DNA from: Pelodictyon luteolum
Lineage (GTDB): Bacteria > Bacteroidota > Chlorobiia > Chlorobiales > Chlorobiaceae
NCBI RefSeq assembly: GCF_001622165.1
Contig: NZ_LVWG01000036.1
Location: 93,444-157,443 of the forward strand
DNA length: 64,000 bases
Reading direction: 5' to 3'
Below, in pieces: positions 12,767 through 23,309 of this stretch. Position numbers and translations under genes: made by a program. The notes below the pieces were generated by a model. That model was not told where the DNA came from, ran no database searches, and was given only the letters and a program-made list of their open reading frames with translations. Numbering within the stretch: position 1 is the first letter of the stretch; each line of letters begins with the position of its first letter.

Positions 12767-13357
12767 TCAGGAGGGGCGCCCTTTCGAGACATGGGGATTG
12801 TCGGCAAGGTATTTTCTCCAGGGAAGTTCGCGACTCCTCGTAATCCCGACCCGGGTTGAAGTGCAAATCATCGAGGGTGGCGGCAACGGTGCGTCCAGCA
12901 AAAAGAACTCGTTGCCGAACAGGTCCCTGCCGCTGGAGCTCCTGTCGATGCCAAGGGCGCTGGTGAGCTTGGCCGGTCCGCTCATGAGGGCGGTCTCGAC
13001 CGTCGTATTGCGGCGTTCCTGCATAGAGGGTATTCCTTCGAGCGGTTCCATTGCCCTGATGAGTACTGCTCCGGCAATGCCTTCGGGCTCGGTGACGATG
13101 TTCAGAAGATGGTGGCAACCGTAGGAAAAATAGACATACAGGGTACCGGGCGCCTCGAACATGACCCGGTTCCGCTCAGTCTTTTTCCTCCACGCATGGC
13201 AGGCTTCATCGTTATTGCCGAGATAGGCTTCGGTTTCGACGATCCGCCCCTTCAGGACGGTGCCTGAGGGCGTTATGCGCATGAAAACCTTCCCGAGCAG
13301 GCGCTCGGTGAGCACCAGGGTAGGAGCCGTAAAGAATTGTGTCCCGAGCCTCTCCAT
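12767..13357 (-). CDS. 3-methyladenine DNA glycosylase (AAG/MPG family)
   Basis: A 196-residue base-excision-repair enzyme that removes alkylated purines. Recognisable segments are [43 protein letters not shown] and [13 protein letters not shown], matching the AAG family (the E in ETEAY is the water-activating residue). An in-frame GTG precedes the ATG at 13357; I use the ATG. It lies 100 bases upstream of mgtE on the same strand and is divergent from parA across a gap holding the parA promoter. Confidence 0.93.
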   Translation of the reverse strand: MERLGTQFFTAPTLVLTERLLGKVFMRITPSGTVLKGRIVETEAYLGNNDEACHAWRKKTERNRVMFEAPGTLYVYFSYGCHHLLNIVTEPEGIAGAVLIRAMEPLEGIPSMQERRNTTVETALMSGPAKLTSALGIDRSSSGRDLFGNEFFLLDAPLPPPSMICTSTRVGITRSRELPWRKYLADNPHVSKGRPS

Positions 13358-13373
13358 CACCAGCGAATAGAGT

Positions 13374-13401
13374 TTGTAAAAGATGTACTAAGTAGTATAA
13401 T
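13374..13401 (+). promoter_or_regulatory. sigma-70-type promoter for parA-parB
   Basis: TTGTAA (13374-13379) and a perfect TATAAT (13396-13401) are separated by 16 bases, about 50 bases before the parA ATG. The nearby TACTAAGTAGTA is a short inverted repeat that could be an operator for ParA self-regulation; that part is inference. Confidence 0.6.
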
Positions 13402-13453
13402 GTAGTATGTCACTCTTGAACTTCAACAGCAGCAGATTCCCCTTTCCAGATAC

Positions 13454-14251
13454 ATGGGCCGAGTAATTGCGATTGCAAACCAGAAGGGCGGGGTCGGTAA
13501 AACGACCACGGCCGTCAATATTGCGGCTTCCATTGCGATTTCCGAGTTCAGGACGCTGCTCATCGACATCGATCCTCAGGCCAATGCGACCTCGGGATTT
13601 GGTATCGACAATGGTGAGGAGATAGACAACACCTTCTATCAGGTGATGGTGAAGGGGGGGGAGATCAGGGATGCCGTCATGCGCTCCAGTCTGGAGTATC
13701 TCGATGTTCTGCCCTCGAACGTGAACCTCGTCGGCATGGAGGTGGAACTGGTGAATATGCGTGACCGCGAGTATGTGATGCAGAAGGCCTTGAAGGAGGT
13801 CAAGAACGACTACGACTACATCATCATCGACTGCCCTCCCTCACTCGGTCTCATCACCCTCAATGCCCTCACCGCGGCAGATTCAGTGCTCATCCCTGTC
13901 CAGGCGGAATATTACGCGCTTGAAGGCCTCGGCAAACTGCTCAACACGATCAGCATCGTGCGCAAGCATCTGAACCCGAAGCTCGACATCGAGGGTGTGC
14001 TTGTGACCATGTACGATGCCCGCCTCCGTCTTGCGACCCAGGTGGCTGAAGAGGTGAAGAAGTTTTTCAAGGACAAGGTATACCGTACCCACATCCGAAG
14101 AAACGTAAGGCTGTCCGAGGCTCCGAGCCATGGCATGCCGGCTCTCCTCTACGATGCCCAGAGCATAGGGTCGAAAGACTACCTGGACCTTGTCCGGGAG
14201 ATGTTCGAACGGGACGGCAACATCAAAAAATTTAAAGTCCGGCAGCAGTAG
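13454..14251 (+). CDS. parA: chromosome-partitioning ATPase ParA/Soj
   Basis: A 265-residue deviant-Walker ATPase. [18 protein letters not shown] near the N terminus holds the signature lysine of the ParA subfamily, [13 protein letters not shown] is the switch region, and [17 protein letters not shown] is Walker B. It drives segregation of ParB-parS complexes along the nucleoid. No N-terminal helix-turn-helix, as expected for chromosomal Soj proteins. It precedes parB by 24 bases, the usual gene order. Chromosomal ParAB often lies near the origin, but I see no oriC or parS here. Confidence 0.96.
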   Translation: MGRVIAIANQKGGVGKTTTAVNIAASIAISEFRTLLIDIDPQANATSGFGIDNGEEIDNTFYQVMVKGGEIRDAVMRSSLEYLDVLPSNVNLVGMEVELVNMRDREYVMQKALKEVKNDYDYIIIDCPPSLGLITLNALTAADSVLIPVQAEYYALEGLGKLLNTISIVRKHLNPKLDIEGVLVTMYDARLRLATQVAEEVKKFFKDKVYRTHIRRNVRLSEAPSHGMPALLYDAQSIGSKDYLDLVREMFERDGNIKKFKVRQQ

Positions 14252-14275
14252 CCGCCGGCGGACGGGTCAGGGGAT

Positions 14276-15163
14276 ATGGCGAAAAACGCATTGGGAAAGG
14301 GCCTGAAGGCGCTGATCCCGGAAGAGGGGTTCTCCAGGGCAGGACGGGACGAGGTCGATGTTCCCGTGCAGGAGGGGGTGATTGGCAGTCTGCCGGTCGA
14401 GAGCATCCACGCCAACCCGTTCCAGCCCCGCAAGGAGTTCGACGAGACGGCACTTGAGGAGCTCATGAACTCCATTCTGGAGAATGGCATCATCCAGCCG
14501 GTGACGGTGCAGCGGGACGGAGAGGGGTACCAGCTCATCAGCGGCGAACGGCGCCTGCGCGCAGTGCGCAAGGCCGGATACAAATTCATTCCCGCCTATA
14601 TCATTGAGGCCCGAAGCGACTCCAGCAAGCTTGAGCTCGCCCTCATCGAGAACATCCAGCGTGAAGATCTCAACGCCATCGAAGTGGCGCTGGCACTTAA
14701 AAGTCTGACGACGAAGTGCAGCCTCACCCAGGACGAAGTAGCCAAGAAGGTCGGTAAGAACCGCTCTTCGGTCAGCAACTTCCTCCGCCTCCTGAAACTG
14801 CCGCTGCAGGTGCAGGACAGCATCCGTAACCGTGAAATTTCCTTCGGTCACGCCCGGGCCCTCATCAACCTGCCGGGTGAACAGCAGCAGCTGAGGGTAT
14901 GGAAGCAGGTGATCGCCCACCAGCTCTCTGTCCGCCAGACTGAGGCCCTTGTGGCCCGGATGTTCCGCGAAGATGGCAGTGCCGATAAAAAGACGAAGCC
15001 GGAGCGCGAGCCGCATGTCGCGGAGCTCGAATCGCTCCTTCGCAACAAGCTGGCCACAAAGGTCCGCATCATTGAGAAAAAGGGCGGCAAGGGGGAGATC
15101 CACATCCAGTATTTTTCCGGCGACGATCTCGACCGGATTCTTGAAATCATGGGTGACGACTAA
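14276..15163 (+). CDS. parB: chromosome-partitioning protein ParB/Spo0J
   Basis: A 295-residue centromere-binding protein. N-terminal ParB/CTPase domain with NPFQPRKEF and ISGERRLRAVRKAG (the GERRxRA box that binds CTP), a central helix-turn-helix (TQDEVAKKVGKNRSSVSNFLR) for parS, and a C-terminal dimerisation domain ending in FSGDDLDRILEIMG. The length is typical. Partner of ParA immediately upstream; dapB follows 45 bases later on the same strand. Confidence 0.96.
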   Translation: MAKNALGKGLKALIPEEGFSRAGRDEVDVPVQEGVIGSLPVESIHANPFQPRKEFDETALEELMNSILENGIIQPVTVQRDGEGYQLISGERRLRAVRKAGYKFIPAYIIEARSDSSKLELALIENIQREDLNAIEVALALKSLTTKCSLTQDEVAKKVGKNRSSVSNFLRLLKLPLQVQDSIRNREISFGHARALINLPGEQQQLRVWKQVIAHQLSVRQTEALVARMFREDGSADKKTKPEREPHVAELESLLRNKLATKVRIIEKKGGKGEIHIQYFSGDDLDRILEIMGDD

Positions 15164-15208
15164 GCCTTCGGCAGTCATCACGAAACGCATAGATCAGTAC
15201 GACAGCGT

Positions 15209-15955
15209 ATGAAGTTCACTTTGGTAGGGAATGGACGGATGGGCAGGGAAGTTGCCGCCGTCATCAGCCGTTCAGGCGTTCATGAAACCGCGGCAGTCCT
15301 TGATGTTGACGCCCGGATCACCCCCGACTCTTTCCTTGGCAGTGATGCCATCATCGACTTCACCGTCCGCGGTGCATTTCTTCAGAACCTTGATGCCATG
15401 CTCGCCTCGGGTGTGCCGGTCGTGGCCGGAACCACCGGCTGGGACGATGTCCGTGCCGAGGTCGCTGCCCGGGTAAAGGCCGCCGGCGGCTCACTGCTAT
15501 ACTCCGCGAACTTCTCCCTCGGCGTAAACATTTTCCTTCGTACCGTTCGTGAGGCGGCACGCCTCATCGCCCCGTTCGCTCAGTTCGACATTGCTTTCAG
15601 CGAACAGCACCACACCGCCAAGGCTGATTTTCCGAGCGGAACGGCCATTGCCGCTGCAGAGCACATCCTTGCAGCAAACAGCCGGAAGAAAAGCATTGTG
15701 CGCCAGCTGTCCGATGGCAGGCCGATCCAGCCCGACGAGCTGCAGGTCGCAGCAATCCGGCTCGGCGGGGTCTTTGGCAAGCATACAGCCTTCATTGATT
15801 CAGAGGCGGACGAAATCACCATTTCCCACACCGCCAAGAGCCGCTCCGGCTTTGCATCCGGTGCCGTAGAGACCGCCGCCTGGCTGGCCGTGCGACATAG
15901 GACTGCTCCGGGTTTCTATACCATGGACGACTTCCTGAACGAAAGACTCGCATAA
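15209..15955 (+). CDS. dapB: 4-hydroxy-tetrahydrodipicolinate reductase
   Basis: A 248-residue enzyme of the diaminopimelate/lysine pathway that reduces the product of DapA with NAD(P)H. The N-terminal nucleotide-binding motif is [13 protein letters not shown], and the catalytic region is [16 protein letters not shown] with the conserved His-His and Lys. At 248 residues it is somewhat shorter than the E. coli enzyme (273), in line with other compact DapB forms. It feeds peptidoglycan synthesis as well as lysine. It is co-directional with parAB and is followed 5 bases later by a membrane protein gene. Confidence 0.93.
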   Translation: MKFTLVGNGRMGREVAAVISRSGVHETAAVLDVDARITPDSFLGSDAIIDFTVRGAFLQNLDAMLASGVPVVAGTTGWDDVRAEVAARVKAAGGSLLYSANFSLGVNIFLRTVREAARLIAPFAQFDIAFSEQHHTAKADFPSGTAIAAAEHILAANSRKKSIVRQLSDGRPIQPDELQVAAIRLGGVFGKHTAFIDSEADEITISHTAKSRSGFASGAVETAAWLAVRHRTAPGFYTMDDFLNERLA

Positions 15956-15960
15956 GCCAC

Positions 15961-16476
15961 ATGGTATTTCGTGAAAAACTTTTCGCCGTCATGCTTACGG
16001 CCTCCATCGTCGTCCTGACGACCACGGTTCCCTATCTGACGCTCGTCAACGTATTCCTGTTTGCGGGAATATTCATTGCCGGATCGGTTGCCCTCAACCG
16101 CAGCATCCTGCGTTTCCAGGTGCGTCTTCCCTATAATGAAGCCTTCATTCTCGCCTTCTTCGGTGGCGCGGTTGGCGGCATCCTCTCCGAAGCGGTATCA
16201 TGGGTACTGATGGAGACACTTTCCTATCGCCCAGGGACTGAAAGCCTGTCGCTCGTCATCAGCTGGGTACTGGAAATGGCCCGTGACCGCCCGGAACTCA
16301 ATCAGCAGGTGCAGGCGCTGCTTGAGGCCGAAAAGCTCGCCCTCGCTCCCCTTACGCTCTCCCTTACCGACATCCTTCAGAGCATGCTTTTCTCTGCAGC
16401 TTTCTATGCGCCGATTGCCGGATTCGGGGGGATGTGGGCCGTGTTTCGCCTCAAGCGCAAGGCAGCCCGCCGTTAG
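15961..16476 (+). CDS. small membrane protein of unknown function
   Basis: A 171-residue protein with hydrophobic segments at about 8-27, 30-47, 61-85 and 138-160, so probably three or four inner-membrane helices, and a basic C terminus (RLKRKAARR). No family recognised. It begins 5 bases after dapB and probably shares its transcript. Its last 26 bases overlap the 3' end of convergent menE. Confidence 0.6.
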   Translation: MVFREKLFAVMLTASIVVLTTTVPYLTLVNVFLFAGIFIAGSVALNRSILRFQVRLPYNEAFILAFFGGAVGGILSEAVSWVLMETLSYRPGTESLSLVISWVLEMARDRPELNQQVQALLEAEKLALAPLTLSLTDILQSMLFSAAFYAPIAGFGGMWAVFRLKRKAARR

Positions 16477-17941
16477 TGTCTTTTCCGCGGTACTCCGCAG
16501 CCATCAGCCTGTACCAGGCCCGATCCGTTTTTTCCGATCCCGGAAGCGTTGCCCACTGGCAAACCCTGAAAAACACCACCGGCGTTTTCAGCCGGCCGAC
16601 CCGCTGATGCATTTCGCGGCGGAGGGTTTCGTCGTCAGGGGTGTTTCCGCCGGCTGTGCGTATGAATGCCGCAGGGCGCTCTCCGTATTCGGGGTCCCGC
16701 ACGGGCGCGACTACGGCTTCAAGCACGCCACGTATCTCTGTCAGCGCCCTTTCCACCTCTTCGGGATGGATGTTTTCCCCGCCTGAGATGAACATACCGT
16801 CTTTTCTTCCAAGCACCCTTACCGTTCCGTCGGCGGCCAGACTGCCGATGTCGCCGGTATGGAACCATCCGTCCGGCTCCCCGACGGGGTCTATGGCGCC
16901 GTTTCTGAGGTAGCCTGTGCAGAGGCACTTTCCGCGGACCAGAAGTTCGCCGTCCGGTGCCTCGCAGACCTCCCTCCATTGAAGCACCCTTCCGCTGTCG
17001 GCTCGGTGCCCCGTCACCGGAGCGTCGGTGGTGGCAATCTGCGAGGCCATCTCAGTTGAGCCGTAGCTCAGGTAAATGGGGAGGCCTGCGGCTGCGGCTT
17101 CGTCGACGAGGCGGTCGGAAGAAGCGCTTCCTCCGAGGAGTACGGCCTTGATTCCGGCCGTCAGCTCCACACCGTTCTTCGGGTAGAGGAGCCGGTAAAG
17201 CTGCGTCGGAACAAGCGAGAGGTGCGAGATCGGGAACCGTTCGAGGGAGTCGGTGATGGATGCTCCCGGTCGGTCGATGGCAATGGAGCCGCCCGAGGCG
17301 AGTGAACGGAAGATGAGGGCGTAGCCGCCGACATGGAAGAGGGGGAGCGACAGGAGCCATGTGTCTCCGGGCTCGAACGGCAGGTTGCTGTTGGAACCGA
17401 GCGCATTGTACCAATGGTTCTTTAGCGAGTGTACCACGGCTTTTGCCCTGCCGGTGCTGGCAGAAGTGTGGATGATGGTGACGGGTCGGCCGGTCATGTC
17501 GTCGTCATTCAGCATCGCATTCCTGCGCTCCGGGATGAGGGCTGATGCTTCAGCGAGAAGTTCCAGGGAGTCGATCGCAGCGGTATCCGTGTCCGGAGGC
17601 AGGCAGCCCGGACCTGTGATGCATATGACCGGCTGCAGGTCCTGAAGCATCTGGCGGAGGCGTGCTTCAGGCAGCCGGTAGTTAAGAGGGGCTGCCACCA
17701 TACCTCTTCGCAGGAGGGCAAGCAGGATGATGACCATCTCGGGTGTGTTCGGTGAGATGATTGCGACCCGCTGACCCTCCCGGATGCCCCTTTTCAGAAG
17801 CGCGGCGGCTATCCGTCCTGCGATGTCGCTGCACTCCCTGAATGAGCGGCTGCCTTCAGGCGTGAGAAGCATAGGCAGCGGGCCGAACCGGGTTGCGGCA
17901 TCGGCCACCGGGTCCTGTGCAGGAGACCTCAGAGGGTCCAT
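16451..17941 (-). CDS. menE: o-succinylbenzoate--CoA ligase
   Basis: A 496-residue adenylate-forming enzyme that converts o-succinylbenzoate to its CoA ester in menaquinone synthesis. The ATP loop is TIIHTSASTGRAKAVVHS, followed by YGSTEMAS, WFHTGDIG and the A10 lysine region near GSEKTDRAWYRL. Length and motifs match MenE. It is the last gene of the men cluster: its start overlaps the 3' end of menC by 13 bases, and its tail overlaps the convergent membrane-protein gene. Confidence 0.92.
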   Translation of the reverse strand: MDPLRSPAQDPVADAATRFGPLPMLLTPEGSRSFRECSDIAGRIAAALLKRGIREGQRVAIISPNTPEMVIILLALLRRGMVAAPLNYRLPEARLRQMLQDLQPVICITGPGCLPPDTDTAAIDSLELLAEASALIPERRNAMLNDDDMTGRPVTIIHTSASTGRAKAVVHSLKNHWYNALGSNSNLPFEPGDTWLLSLPLFHVGGYALIFRSLASGGSIAIDRPGASITDSLERFPISHLSLVPTQLYRLLYPKNGVELTAGIKAVLLGGSASSDRLVDEAAAAGLPIYLSYGSTEMASQIATTDAPVTGHRADSGRVLQWREVCEAPDGELLVRGKCLCTGYLRNGAIDPVGEPDGWFHTGDIGSLAADGTVRVLGRKDGMFISGGENIHPEEVERALTEIRGVLEAVVAPVRDPEYGERPAAFIRTAGGNTPDDETLRREMHQRVGRLKTPVVFFRVCQWATLPGSEKTDRAWYRLMAAEYRGKDTNGGLPCA

Positions 17942-19002
17942 ACCGAAGCGAGGCTGAGGTTCGTGGTCAGGACTTCCTGGGTGTCAAGGTACAGGCCTGC
18001 TGCGTCAAGCGATCCCCCTTCAGCGTGGAAGGGGATGGCCGGGAGGTCTCCCTGTAAATGGCGGAAGGTGTCCAGACCACAGGCTGCAGGCCTCGGGGAG
18101 GTTGCTGCGGCAAGCAGGGCATAGAAGCCGAGACTGATGCCGCTTTCAAAGGCAGAGCTGAAGACTGCCTGCATGTTGTGATCTGCCGCATAGCGAACCA
18201 TGTTAAGAACGGCTGCGACGCCTCCGAGGCAGTTGGGCTTGAGCACCAGGGCTCCGATGCTCTCCGGGGGTAGTGCTCCGAGGAGTCCGGGGTTTTGCCA
18301 GAGGGTTTCATCAAGAGCGGCGCGGATGCCGGTTTTTGCATGGAATTCCGGAATATCGCGTGGCTGCTGGAGCGGTTCCTCGATGTAGGTGACGCTGTCT
18401 TTCGGCAGTGTGCGGGCGAAAGAGATTGCGTCGTCAAGCGGCATTGACTGGTTGGCGTCGAGCCGGAGTTCAATGTCCCCCCCGAACAGCCGGTGCAGGG
18501 CATGGACAGATGCGGCAGCTTCCTCGGCGTTCGCTTTTCCGACCTTGAGTTTGAACGCACGGTACCCTTCCCGGTAGCTGGCCTGTGCCCTCAGGAGGAC
18601 GGCATCCGTCGATCCCATGAGGAGGGCGTTCAGCGGTACCCGGGGGAGCGCACTCTCCCTCGGTGCAGAAAACGGGTGCCGGCCGGTGATTGAAGCCTCA
18701 AGGTTCATGACAGCCATTTCCAGCCCCATGCGTACCGATGGAAACAGTCCTTCCGTCATGAGTGATGCGCCGTTTTCCCGGTGCATGGCGAGGGTTTCGA
18801 TGATCTGGCGTTCTGCAGATTCCGTTGTCTCGCGGTGCAGCCCCGCGAGTGGGGCGATTTCGCCCCAGGCGCAGTGCTTCCCGTCTCCGGTCTTCAGGGC
18901 GAGCAGAACGCCATCGCGCTGCCGGAGGCATCGGCCTCTGAGGGTTACCGGCTCAGTGAAAGGAAGGGAGTACCGGTAGAGATAGGCATATGAGGCCGTC
19001 AA
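17929..19002 (-). CDS. menC: o-succinylbenzoate synthase
   Basis: A 357-residue enolase-superfamily enzyme dehydrating SHCHC to o-succinylbenzoate. Visible are the catalytic lysine in FKLKVGKA, metal ligands in [15 protein letters not shown] and ALDETLW, and LKPNCLGG near the second catalytic lysine. The frame is open far upstream but runs through menB; the likely start is TTG at 19002, whose bases overlap the menB stop as TTGA, with protein beginning [19 protein letters not shown] start with overlap implies translational coupling. No better start is visible in frame. Confidence 0.9.
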   Translation of the reverse strand: MTASYAYLYRYSLPFTEPVTLRGRCLRQRDGVLLALKTGDGKHCAWGEIAPLAGLHRETTESAERQIIETLAMHRENGASLMTEGLFPSVRMGLEMAVMNLEASITGRHPFSAPRESALPRVPLNALLMGSTDAVLLRAQASYREGYRAFKLKVGKANAEEAAASVHALHRLFGGDIELRLDANQSMPLDDAISFARTLPKDSVTYIEEPLQQPRDIPEFHAKTGIRAALDETLWQNPGLLGALPPESIGALVLKPNCLGGVAAVLNMVRYAADHNMQAVFSSAFESGISLGFYALLAAATSPRPAACGLDTFRHLQGDLPAIPFHAEGGSLDAAGLYLDTQEVLTTNLSLASVWTL

Positions 19003-19820
19003 GGTCGTTTCGGGAAACGGCTGAAGTCGGGCTTGCGCTTTTCGACAAATGCGTTGCGTCCCTCCTGGCCTTCTTCGCTCATGTAGTAGAGGAGGGTGGC
19101 GTTGCCGGCCAGTTCCTGCAGGCCTGCCTGTCCGTCGCAGTCGGCGTTCAGCGAGGCCTTCAGGCAACGGATGGCCAGAGGCGAGTTCTGAAGGATCTCG
19201 CGGCACCACTGCACGGTTTCTTCTTCGAGTTTCTCAAGCGGGACCACTGTGTTGACGAGTCCCATGTCGAGCGCTTCCTGAGCAGTGTACTGACGGCAGA
19301 GGTACCAGATTTCACGGGCCTTTTTCTGCCCGACGAGGCGAGCCATGTAGCTGGCTCCCCAGCCGCCGTCGAAGGACCCTACACGCGGGCCGGTCTGACC
19401 GAACCGGGCGTTTTCTGCTGCAATGGTCAGGTCGCAGAGCATGTGCAGGACATGGCCGCCGCCGATTGCGTAGCCGGCGACCATGGCGATGACCGGTTTC
19501 GGGCAGGTGCGGATGTCACGCTGGAAATCAAGGACGTTCAGTTTGTTGACCCCTTTAGCATCGGCATAGCCGGCATTGCCGCGGATTTTCTGGTCACCTC
19601 CGGAGCAGAATGCAAGCTCACCCGCTCCAGTCAGGATGACTACGCCGACTGCTTCGTCGTTGCGCGCATCCTGAAGCGCTTCGATCATCTGCTCCACGGT
19701 CTGGGGGCGGAACGCATTGCGCCGTTCCGGGCGGTTTATGGTGATTTTGGCGATGCCTTCGGCTTTATGGTAGAGGATGTCGGAGAACTCCCCGCATTGG
19801 CTCCATGCTATGCTGCTCAT
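18999..19820 (-). CDS. menB: 1,4-dihydroxy-2-naphthoyl-CoA synthase
   Basis: A 273-residue crotonase-fold enzyme closing the naphthoquinone ring from o-succinylbenzoyl-CoA. Typical MenB segments: [48 protein letters not shown], and [18 protein letters not shown], which are specific to MenB rather than general enoyl-CoA hydratases. Its ATG shares one base with the menH stop (TAATG) and its stop overlaps the menC start, so it is translationally coupled on both sides. Confidence 0.97.
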   Translation of the reverse strand: MSSIAWSQCGEFSDILYHKAEGIAKITINRPERRNAFRPQTVEQMIEALQDARNDEAVGVVILTGAGELAFCSGGDQKIRGNAGYADAKGVNKLNVLDFQRDIRTCPKPVIAMVAGYAIGGGHVLHMLCDLTIAAENARFGQTGPRVGSFDGGWGASYMARLVGQKKAREIWYLCRQYTAQEALDMGLVNTVVPLEKLEEETVQWCREILQNSPLAIRCLKASLNADCDGQAGLQELAGNATLLYYMSEEGQEGRNAFVEKRKPDFSRFPKRP

Positions 19821-20674
19821 TACGGCTCTCTGTCTTGCTGGTTGAAGAAATGCTGCAGGCGCTCAAGGAACCGTTCCCGTGCTTCGATGTGCAGCGTGTG
19901 GCCGCAACCGGGGAATGTTTCAAGGCGCGAGTGAGGGAACAAATTAACCATTTGACGGCCAATCTCAAGGTATTTGGGGTCTTTTTCCCCTGCCATGAAC
20001 TGCACTGGCACGGGGCTTGCAGCCAGCTGATCCCAGAACGATGGCTGGTTGCCGGTGCCGAGCAGACGGAGTGAGCGGGCCAGGCTCCGGGGCGAACCTT
20101 TCCGGCGCAGTGTTTCCACCTCATGGAAGAGGGGATGGTTTTTCAGAGTGGAGAAAAGTGGCTGGCTGTACCAGAATTCCAGAAACCCCTCGAAGTTCCG
20201 CTCGATTTTGCGGGCGATTCCCCGGTCGCTTTTCCGCCTGGCCGCTCGTTCTTCTGCCGTCCGTAGCCCCGGTGAGGATGAGACGATCACTGCTCTTTTG
20301 AAGAGTTCTGGATGGCGAAGCAGGAGGGCGATGGCGATTCTTCCTCCCATCGAATAGCCTACGAGCAGGCCCGGCCGGGCGAGCAACGTTCGAAGGCCTT
20401 CGGCGAGGGTGTCGACAGTATGGAGAAAATATCCGTTTACGGTATCGTCTTCCGGATTCAGCTCATCCGGACCGTTGTCCCCAAATGCAGCCTCCCCGTG
20501 GCCCGGAAGGTCGACAAGGATGCAATGGAATCTCCCGGAGATGCCGGATGTGAAGGGCATCCAGTCGCTGCCGGAGCCGAGGAAGCCATGCAGGAAGACA
20601 ATGGCGGGAAGCGACGGGTCGCCGATGGTGTTGAACCGGAGCGGAACGGGAATCGTGGTGGTGGTGGTGTCCAT
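19820..20674 (-). CDS. menH: alpha/beta hydrolase, probable SHCHC synthase
   Basis: About 284 residues. The oxyanion segment [13 protein letters not shown], nucleophile elbow [19 protein letters not shown], an aspartate in [10 protein letters not shown] and the histidine in [14 protein letters not shown] match MenH, which eliminates pyruvate from SEPHCHC in menaquinone synthesis. Position between menD and menB supports that role. Two starts are possible: ATG at 20707 and ATG at 20674. I use the second because the family begins close to the HGF motif, but neither has a convincing ribosome-binding site. Confidence 0.85.
   Translation of the reverse strand: MDTTTTTIPVPLRFNTIGDPSLPAIVFLHGFLGSGSDWMPFTSGISGRFHCILVDLPGHGEAAFGDNGPDELNPEDDTVNGYFLHTVDTLAEGLRTLLARPGLLVGYSMGGRIAIALLLRHPELFKRAVIVSSSPGLRTAEERAARRKSDRGIARKIERNFEGFLEFWYSQPLFSTLKNHPLFHEVETLRRKGSPRSLARSLRLLGTGNQPSFWDQLAASPVPVQFMAGEKDPKYLEIGRQMVNLFPHSRLETFPGCGHTLHIEARERFLERLQHFFNQQDREP
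20005..20021 (+). promoter_or_regulatory. sigma-54 consensus match inside menH, antisense
   Basis: CTGGCACGGGGCTTGCA matches the full -24/-12 consensus YTGGCACG-RNNN-TTGCW. It lies on the plus strand inside the minus-strand menH gene, reading toward menD. No plus-strand gene follows for over 5 kb. It may be chance constrained by coding, or the promoter of an antisense RNA. Confidence 0.3.
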
Positions 20675-20737
20675 CGTGCAATATAATGATCCTCTGCCCC
20701 CCTCCATGATCCACTTGCGGGCTGAAGTGCCGGACGT

Positions 20738-21460
20738 TCAGCCTGCGGGTGTGACGGCATGCGCAGCCCGCCGCTGCCAGGGTCGGGGAGCATGACGTAC
20801 GATGGCCGGGTCGAATACCCTGAAGTCCCGATCCACATGCAGGTCCGCAAGGGGTTTGAGGGAACGCACATGCTGGTGTTCGCGCTCGAGTACGCTCCAG
20901 CGATAGCCGTCTGTCGGCTCCTTGCAGCGCAGCATCTGGCTGAGTTTCGTGTCGTGATAGGTGAGGTCGATGAATACCCTGAGGTCCACTCCTTCCGTAC
21001 GGATTGCGTACAGGCCGTCAATGATGAGCAGCTGGATTTTGCTGAAGTCGGTGAAGAGCTGGTCGACCTCTTCGGTGATGATGTCGATGCAGGGGATGGA
21101 TACGCTTTTCCCTTTACGGAAGTCCTCGATGTTTCGGTGCAGCTGCTCCCAGTCGTATTCCTGAACCCCTACCAGTTCGAAGTTGCTTTGTATGCGGTGC
21201 TCCCGCCGCAGGAGCGGATGGACGTGGTAGTAGTTGTCGGTATGGAGGATCTTGACCCGTATGCCCCTGCCTTTGAGGAGGAGAGCAAGGGAGTGCGAGA
21301 GTTCGGACTTGCCTGCACCCGATTCTCCCGATATGGCTACAACGAACTTCTCTTCGGGCTGTTTTTTCCGGAGCAGTTCACTATCCAGCAACACCCGCTC
21401 AAGAATGGCGCCTGCCGCCGATTTGTGCTGATCGTTGATCAGCAGTACATCTCCCAACAT
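20738..21460 (-). CDS. uridine-kinase/phosphoribulokinase-like P-loop kinase in the men cluster
   Basis: A 240-residue protein with Walker A at [15 protein letters not shown], an [10 protein letters not shown] segment like the DxFY region of uridine kinases, YDWEQL, and LIIDGLYAI as in the DxVVEGxxxL region. These place it in the uridine kinase/PRK superfamily. It has about 40 extra N-terminal residues ([20 protein letters not shown]). The frame continues upstream through menD, but the family start is the ATG at 21460. It sits between menD and menH. Classical uridine kinase is possible, but the context suggests a different acceptor; the substrate is unknown. Confidence 0.72.
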   Translation of the reverse strand: MLGDVLLINDQHKSAAGAILERVLLDSELLRKKQPEEKFVVAISGESGAGKSELSHSLALLLKGRGIRVKILHTDNYYHVHPLLRREHRIQSNFELVGVQEYDWEQLHRNIEDFRKGKSVSIPCIDIITEEVDQLFTDFSKIQLLIIDGLYAIRTEGVDLRVFIDLTYHDTKLSQMLRCKEPTDGYRWSVLEREHQHVRSLKPLADLHVDRDFRVFDPAIVRHAPRPWQRRAAHAVTPAG

Positions 21461-21557
21461 GGCTAAAACTTCTTGGTTGCGCCGAGTTAGTGGGCATCCG
21501 TTTATGCCTGCATGAAAAGTTAACGCTTTTCTCCGGGAAGACACAAGAAAAACCGAT

Positions 21558-23309
21558 TCAGGGGGCGGTGAAGGCAGCTTCAGCAAATGCGTTGAACCGG
21601 GCCTGCAGGGTACGGTGCTGTTCGACGTTTTCGCTGCGGGAAGAGGCAATCTCGATGATGGTGCTCCGGGGGGCTTCGCCGGCAGCGAGGAAACACTCCT
21701 CGAATTCGCGGTTGGTCCGGGGAGCGGCGTACAGGAGCCCGAACATCGCGGCGGCCGGCTGTGCCTGGAAGTGCTGCGGGGTGGCGAAGTGATCCTCGAA
21801 AATGTCATTGCAGGAGGCAACCGGGAGGAATGAGAATATGCCGCCTCCGTTGTTGTTGAGGAGCACGATACGCATCGGCCGGGATAGGGATCGAAGGAGC
21901 GAGAGGGCGTTGAGGTCGTGGAGGAAGGCGATGTCGCCGATAAGGAGCGTGACTTTCCTTCCGAGGCCTTCTGCGTACCCCGCTGCCGTTGAGATGATCC
22001 CGTCGATACCGCTTGCTCCACGGTTGAGCCCGCACGGCGGCCCGTCCGGCTGCAAAGCTGCGGCAAACGAGTCCAGTTCCCTGACCGACATGCTGTTGGA
22101 TGTGAAGAGCGCCTCCCCGGGGGTAATGAGCTGCGAGATTTGTCGAGCGACCGAGATTTCGCTGAGCGGCAGGCTCGCTTCCGTGAGGGAGTCAAGCGCT
22201 CCGCTGCACTTCCGGAAGAACCCTTCGGCCGCTTCCTTGATCGGGGAGGGTTCGCTCCTGCAGCCCATGAGGCTTTCAGCGGCAGTTTGGAGAGAGGACT
22301 CAAGAGAGAGGTTCACCGGGAGATCGGGAGCGTATCGTTCCGGGTGCTCCCTGACGACTACATAATGCGCGGGCTTCCATGCTTTAAGGGCTGTCGATGG
22401 ATGGCGGGCGATAAGCCGTCCCCCGAAATGCACGACGAGATCGGGACGGAACCGGTCGAGGAATGCCGGCGCAGCGAATGCCTGCTGCCATGCCCGGATG
22501 CCCTCCGTGAGGCGGAGGCCCGAGGAGAGGTCTGCGTAGAGTGGGATGCGGAGGTCGTCGGCAAGAGATGCGACAGCACGGGCGTCATCTGGAGAGGGCA
22601 TGCTGCCTGCAATGAGGAGCGGCCTCCTGGCCGTGGAGAGCAGGTTGCGGATGGCCGAAATGGCGCGGGCGTCGGGCCGGCGTTCAGGATGAGCTGATGA
22701 AGTCCGGGGGCGTCCGTCGAGTTTCCATGCCTGGAGGGGCTCAAGCCAGGGGTGATGGCCTTCGAACGGTTCGGGTTCGAAGGGTTCCCTGAACGGCTGG
22801 TTCAGGTGGACGGGGCCCCGGGGTGCGCCGAGGCTTTTGGCGACGGCGTGTTCGACAGTCGAGAGCAGCGACTGAAGGGGTATTTCAGTTGATGGCTGCG
22901 GCAGCTGCATATGCCAGCGCGCGTAGCGTCCGAAGATGCCGTCCTGACGGATGGTCTGATTGGCTCCGCACTCCTGCAGGTCGAAAGGTCTGTCGGCCGA
23001 TATCACGATCATCGGCATGAAATCTGCCGAAGCTTCGACAACGGCAGGGAAGTAGTTGGCCACTGCCGTGCCGGAGGTGCAGATGAGAACGGCAGGGCGG
23101 CCGGTCGCACGGGCGTGGCCAAGTGCGAAAAAGCCTGCGGAGCGCTCGTCCGGGAACATTTTCCAGCTCGCACGGGGGTTCCTCGCGACGGCGGCGGTGA
23201 GCGGGGTGGAGCGTGAGCCGGGTGAGATACAGAACATTGAGGCATTCTGGCGGATGAGCTCCTCGACGAGGACCGTGCTCCAGATCGTGGTGACCTGAGG
23301 ATTGTTCAT
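21558..23309 (-). CDS. menD: SEPHCHC synthase
   Basis: A 583-residue thiamine-diphosphate enzyme adding a succinyl-semialdehyde unit from 2-oxoglutarate to isochorismate, the committed step to menaquinone. N-terminal region: [19 protein letters not shown] and [20 protein letters not shown]-terminal ThDP region: [20 protein letters not shown] and [14 protein letters not shown] with [12 protein letters not shown]. Length is near the usual 550-580. Its ATG overlaps the menF stop (ATGA). It is followed by a 97-base gap before the kinase gene, the longest gap in the cluster. Confidence 0.97.
   Translation of the reverse strand: MNNPQVTTIWSTVLVEELIRQNASMFCISPGSRSTPLTAAVARNPRASWKMFPDERSAGFFALGHARATGRPAVLICTSGTAVANYFPAVVEASADFMPMIVISADRPFDLQECGANQTIRQDGIFGRYARWHMQLPQPSTEIPLQSLLSTVEHAVAKSLGAPRGPVHLNQPFREPFEPEPFEGHHPWLEPLQAWKLDGRPRTSSAHPERRPDARAISAIRNLLSTARRPLLIAGSMPSPDDARAVASLADDLRIPLYADLSSGLRLTEGIRAWQQAFAAPAFLDRFRPDLVVHFGGRLIARHPSTALKAWKPAHYVVVREHPERYAPDLPVNLSLESSLQTAAESLMGCRSEPSPIKEAAEGFFRKCSGALDSLTEASLPLSEISVARQISQLITPGEALFTSNSMSVRELDSFAAALQPDGPPCGLNRGASGIDGIISTAAGYAEGLGRKVTLLIGDIAFLHDLNALSLLRSLSRPMRIVLLNNNGGGIFSFLPVASCNDIFEDHFATPQHFQAQPAAAMFGLLYAAPRTNREFEECFLAAGEAPRSTIIEIASSRSENVEQHRTLQARFNAFAEAAFTAP

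Noticed and set aside
12758..12784. CCCCTCAGGAGGGG hairpin between mgtE and the glycosylase gene
   Set aside because: A five-base stem with no T-run in either direction; it overlaps the glycosylase stop and is not a convincing terminator.
13361..15208. parS or oriC near parAB
   Set aside because: I saw no TGTTNCACGTGAAACA-type site and no DnaA-box cluster here.
19003..19209. N-terminal extension of menC
   Set aside because: It is an antiphase translation of menB; MenC homologues begin near the TTG at 19002.
21461..22303. 281 extra N-terminal residues on the uridine-kinase-like gene
   Set aside because: This part is a Ser/Pro/Arg-rich shadow of menD; the conserved protein begins at 21460.
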